Below, piece by piece: positions 61,634 to 64,000 of a stretch of DNA of 64,000 nt. Below the pieces are notes generated by a model. That model saw only the letters and a list, made by a program, of their open reading frames with translations. It made no database searches and was not told where the DNA came from. Origin of the DNA: Lichenicoccus sp964247695 (GTDB lineage: Bacteria > Pseudomonadota > Alphaproteobacteria > Acetobacterales > Acetobacteraceae); NCBI GenBank assembly GCA_964247695.1, contig CAXTVI010000012.1, forward strand, positions 30,632 to 94,631. The letters are read 5' to 3'. The position numbers and the translations under genes are program-made. The number at the start of each line of letters is the position of its first letter. Position 1 is the first letter of the stretch.

Positions 61634-62407
61634 ATGAGTACAGAGACCGTCGGCACCGGCCATGGCCGCATGCAGGGCCGCGCCGTCGTGGTGACCGGAG
61701 CCTCCAACGGCATCGGACGGGCGACCGCGCTGCTGTTCGCGGCCGAGGGCGCCAGGCTGGTGATCAACGACGTCGACGCAGCGCGCCTCGAGGACCTGCG
61801 CACGGTGATCGCGGCCGCGGGGCTCGAGGTCAGGGTGGCGGTGGGCGACGTCTCGAAGGTCGATGACGCGCGCGCGATGATCCAGGCGGCGGTGGACGGC
61901 TTCGGACGCATCGACGTGCTGGTCGCCAATGCCGGCATCATTCCGGAGCTGGATCTGCTGACCGCGACTGCGGAGGATTTCGACCATGTCATGGCGGTCG
62001 ACGGGCGGGGGATGTTCCTGACCTGCAAGTTCGCCGCCGAGGCGATGCTCGCGACCGGCGGCGGCGCGATCGTCTGCCTGTCCTCGATCTCCGGCGAGGC
62101 CGGGCAGAAAGGGCAGGCGGTCTATGGGCCGGCGAAGTTCGTGGCGTCGGGGATCACCAAGCATCTGGCGGTCGAGCTGGCGACACGTGGCATCCGGGTG
62201 AATGCGGTCGCACCCGGCACGATCGCGACCGAGGCGGTGAAGAAGCTCTCGGACGAGTATGTGACCGCGATCAAGGCGATGCATCCGATGGCACGGCTGG
62301 GCCGTCCCGACGAGGTCGCGCAGGCGATCCTGTTCCTTGCGTCGGATGCCGCCTCGTTCATCACCGGAGTGGTGCTGCCGGTCGATGGCGGCTATCTCGC
62401 GCAATAG
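61634..62407 (+). CDS. Classical short-chain dehydrogenase
   Basis: This 257-residue SDR has TGASNGIGRATALLF for NAD(P), VANAGIIP, the Ser in CLSSISGEAG and YGPAK as Tyr-x-x-x-Lys, and a C-terminus ending VLPVDGGYLAQ. I chose the ATG at 61634, eight bases after GGAG; ATG 61616 overlapping the SIS stop is the alternative. In this operon it probably oxidises an imported sugar or a sugar alcohol, before the lactonase. The substrate is unknown. Confidence 0.87.
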   Translation: MSTETVGTGHGRMQGRAVVVTGASNGIGRATALLFAAEGARLVINDVDAARLEDLRTVIAAAGLEVRVAVGDVSKVDDARAMIQAAVDGFGRIDVLVANAGIIPELDLLTATAEDFDHVMAVDGRGMFLTCKFAAEAMLATGGGAIVCLSSISGEAGQKGQAVYGPAKFVASGITKHLAVELATRGIRVNAVAPGTIATEAVKKLSDEYVTAIKAMHPMARLGRPDEVAQAILFLASDAASFITGVVLPVDGGYLAQ

Positions 62408-62418
62408 GGAGACAGCAG

Positions 62419-63417
62419 ATGGACTGGACGCATCCGGGCCACCAGCCTTTCGGCCAGCATGCGCCGCTGCCGCTGGGCGACCTGCCGGGCACGCGCTATC
62501 CGCTGCCGGCGGTGGAAGCGCTCGACAAGCGCTTCACCGCGCGCCAGGGCAACGCCGCCATCCAGCGTATCGCCACCGGATTTCGATGGGCCGAGGGGCC
62601 GGTCTACTTCGCCGATGGCGGCTACCTGCTGTGGAGCGACATTCCGAACAACCGGATCATGCGCTGGCTGGAGGATGACGGGCATATCAGCGTCTTCCGC
62701 GCGCACAGCCACCATTCCAACGGCAACACCCGCGACCGGCAGGGGCGGCTCGTCACCTGCGAGCATGACGCGCGTCGGGTCACCCGCACCGAGCCGGACG
62801 GACGCATCAGCGTGCTCATGGACAGCTACCAGGGCAAGCGCCTGAACGCGCCGAACGACATCGTCGTGGCGTCCGACGGAGCGGTCTGGTTCACCGATCC
62901 GGGCTATGGCATCGACGGCCCGTACGAGGGTCATGCGGCGGAGGCGGAACTGCCGCGGCATGTCTATCGCCTCGACCCCGCGAGCGGGCAGGCGACGGTG
63001 GTCGCGGACGATTTCATCCGCCCGAACGGTCTTGCGTTCTCGCCCGACGAGAGGCTGCTCTATGTCGTGGATAGCGGCATCACGCATGGCGGCCCTGCGC
63101 ATATCCGGGTGTTCGACGTCGAGAACGGGCGGCTGCATCGCGGGCGTGTCTTCACCGAGGATTTCGCACCCGGCTTCACGGACGGATTGCGGACCGACAT
63201 CGAGGGGAATGTCTGGTGCAGCATGGGCTGGGCCGATCCCGCCGAGGACGGCGTCAGGTGCTATGCGCCGGATGGCACCCTGATCGGCAAGGTCCACCTG
63301 CCGGAGACCTGCGCCAACCTTTGCTTCGGTGGACGCAAGGGACACCGGCTGTTCATGGCGGCCAGCACGTCGGTGTATGCGCTCTACCTCAATACGGTGG
63401 GAGCGCCGGGTTTCTAG
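62419..63417 (+). CDS. SMP-30/gluconolactonase family sugar lactonase
   Basis: This 332-residue six-bladed propeller has WAEGPVYFADGGYLLWSDIPN, LNAPNDIVVASDGAVWFTDPGYGI (calcium Asn/Asp residues) and IRPNGLAFSPDERLLYVVDSG, which are the metal and substrate marks of the SMP-30 family. It should open an aldonolactone to the acid. The ATG at 62419 follows AGGGAGA. With the SDR upstream it suggests oxidative sugar catabolism. Its TAG overlaps the stop of the next, convergent gene (CTAG). Confidence 0.9.
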   Translation: MDWTHPGHQPFGQHAPLPLGDLPGTRYPLPAVEALDKRFTARQGNAAIQRIATGFRWAEGPVYFADGGYLLWSDIPNNRIMRWLEDDGHISVFRAHSHHSNGNTRDRQGRLVTCEHDARRVTRTEPDGRISVLMDSYQGKRLNAPNDIVVASDGAVWFTDPGYGIDGPYEGHAAEAELPRHVYRLDPASGQATVVADDFIRPNGLAFSPDERLLYVVDSGITHGGPAHIRVFDVENGRLHRGRVFTEDFAPGFTDGLRTDIEGNVWCSMGWADPAEDGVRCYAPDGTLIGKVHLPETCANLCFGGRKGHRLFMAASTSVYALYLNTVGAPGF

Positions 63418-64000
63418 AAGCGGGTCACGGTGGCGCCGTCGTCGGACTCGAGCAGCAGGGCCCACGCAAGGTCGGTACCGGCGAGCAGCTCGACCAGACG
63501 CACGCGGTCGGCCACGCTCAGCAGCGTCGCGGCGCTGACCGTTGCGGCGGCGCGCTGAAGTTCGCCAGTGTAGAGCGCACTGTTGCCGAATCTGCGTCCG
63601 ACCATCTCGAGGTCGCGCAGGTCACGGGCCGCACGCTCCAGCCGCAGGATCTCGACGGTGTCGGGCATCGCGGACAGGGCCTTGAGCGGCGACAGCAACT
63701 GGGTGTCCATCGTGCGCACGAAGCTCTCGCGGCAGCACTCGGAGGTGGCCTTTCGCAGCTGCTGGATCCGGGCGCGCCGGTCACCCCCCTGCCAGGATCG
63801 CGCCTCCAGCGCCTCGATCAGCAATATCCCCTCGCGCAGCGCCTGCAGGCGACGGGGAAGATCCGACGGAGCAACGATCAGGTCCTGCGCATGCTGCATC
63901 GCGAAGTCGATGGCATGTTCGGTCGGGATCCCAGCCGCGCTACCCAGGACGGCGGTATGCGCGTCCACCGCCTGCAGCATCAGATCCGGACGATCCGTCT
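63414..64000 (-). CDS. Hypothetical protein, partial at window edge
   Basis: The minus-strand frame is open to the window edge and ends at TAG 63414-63416. It gives at least 194 residues if read to base 64000, or 188 from ATG 63980. Sequence is leucine- and arginine-rich and probably helical (LQALREGILLIEALEARSWQ, MDTQLLSPLKALSAM). I recognise no domain. It converges with the lactonase gene and its stop overlaps by four bases. It may be longer than seen here. Confidence 0.5.
   Translation of the reverse strand, partial: TDRPDLMLQAVDAHTAVLGSAAGIPTEHAIDFAMQHAQDLIVAPSDLPRRLQALREGILLIEALEARSWQGGDRRARIQQLRKATSECCRESFVRTMDTQLLSPLKALSAMPDTVEILRLERAARDLRDLEMVGRRFGNSALYTGELQRAAATVSAATLLSVADRVRLVELLAGTDLAWALLLESDDGATVTRF

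Overview
The window is GC-rich, densely packed DNA with short gaps and many 4-base start/stop overlaps. Gene content (EF-Ts, RecO, ParC, a Mg-type HemB without the zinc cysteines, Bpt, and a bacterial ceramide gene set) points to an alphaproteobacterium, most likely Acetobacteraceae or a close relative. That placement is inference from content; no rRNA or tRNA gene is visible. The sequence is draft: it holds two 100-N gaps (17973-18072 and 26092-26191), and each is flanked on both sides by the same 55 bases, which looks like a graph-assembly artefact.

Layout. 1-15.3 kb is mainly housekeeping: the end of tsf, recO, a fused dihydroxyacetone kinase, a reductase/MFS pair, a small lipoprotein, parC, a GT-D type glycosyltransferase, then on the minus strand an amino acid permease, hemB, a penicillin-acylase-like Ntn hydrolase and bpt. 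15.5-26 kb holds glyA, an AspA/AstE-like metallohydrolase coupled to an ArgE-like deacetylase whose 3' end carries an unresolved 18-bp tandem repeat, two GT4 glycosyltransferases, a DEAD-box helicase, an ELM1-like protein and a large unknown protein. 26.5-32.2 kb is one tightly overlapping minus-strand operon: LLM monooxygenase, Fe/2-oxoglutarate oxygenase, THI5-like binding protein, ATPase and two permeases. 32.3-40 kb holds an MFS carrier, fumC, a ClpP-like protein, a HAD phosphatase and a ribose-type sugar importer. 40-44.8 kb is an RND efflux system with a candidate promoter and operator.

45.2-52.0 kb is the most coherent locus: acyl carrier protein, serine palmitoyltransferase-like enzyme, a DUF2141 gene on the other strand, a fatty acid hydroxylase, a GNAT-type ceramide synthase candidate, an acyl-AMP ligase and a CerR-like reductase. 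Together these can account for loading an acyl chain on ACP, condensing it with serine, reducing the ketone, N-acylating, and hydroxylating the product. A membrane glycosyltransferase and a lipoprotein converge on its end.

54-64 kb holds an MFS carrier, an SDR with a C-terminal membrane segment, and a plus-strand sugar operon (binding protein, fused ATPase, two permeases, SIS isomerase, SDR, lactonase), ending in a partial unknown gene.
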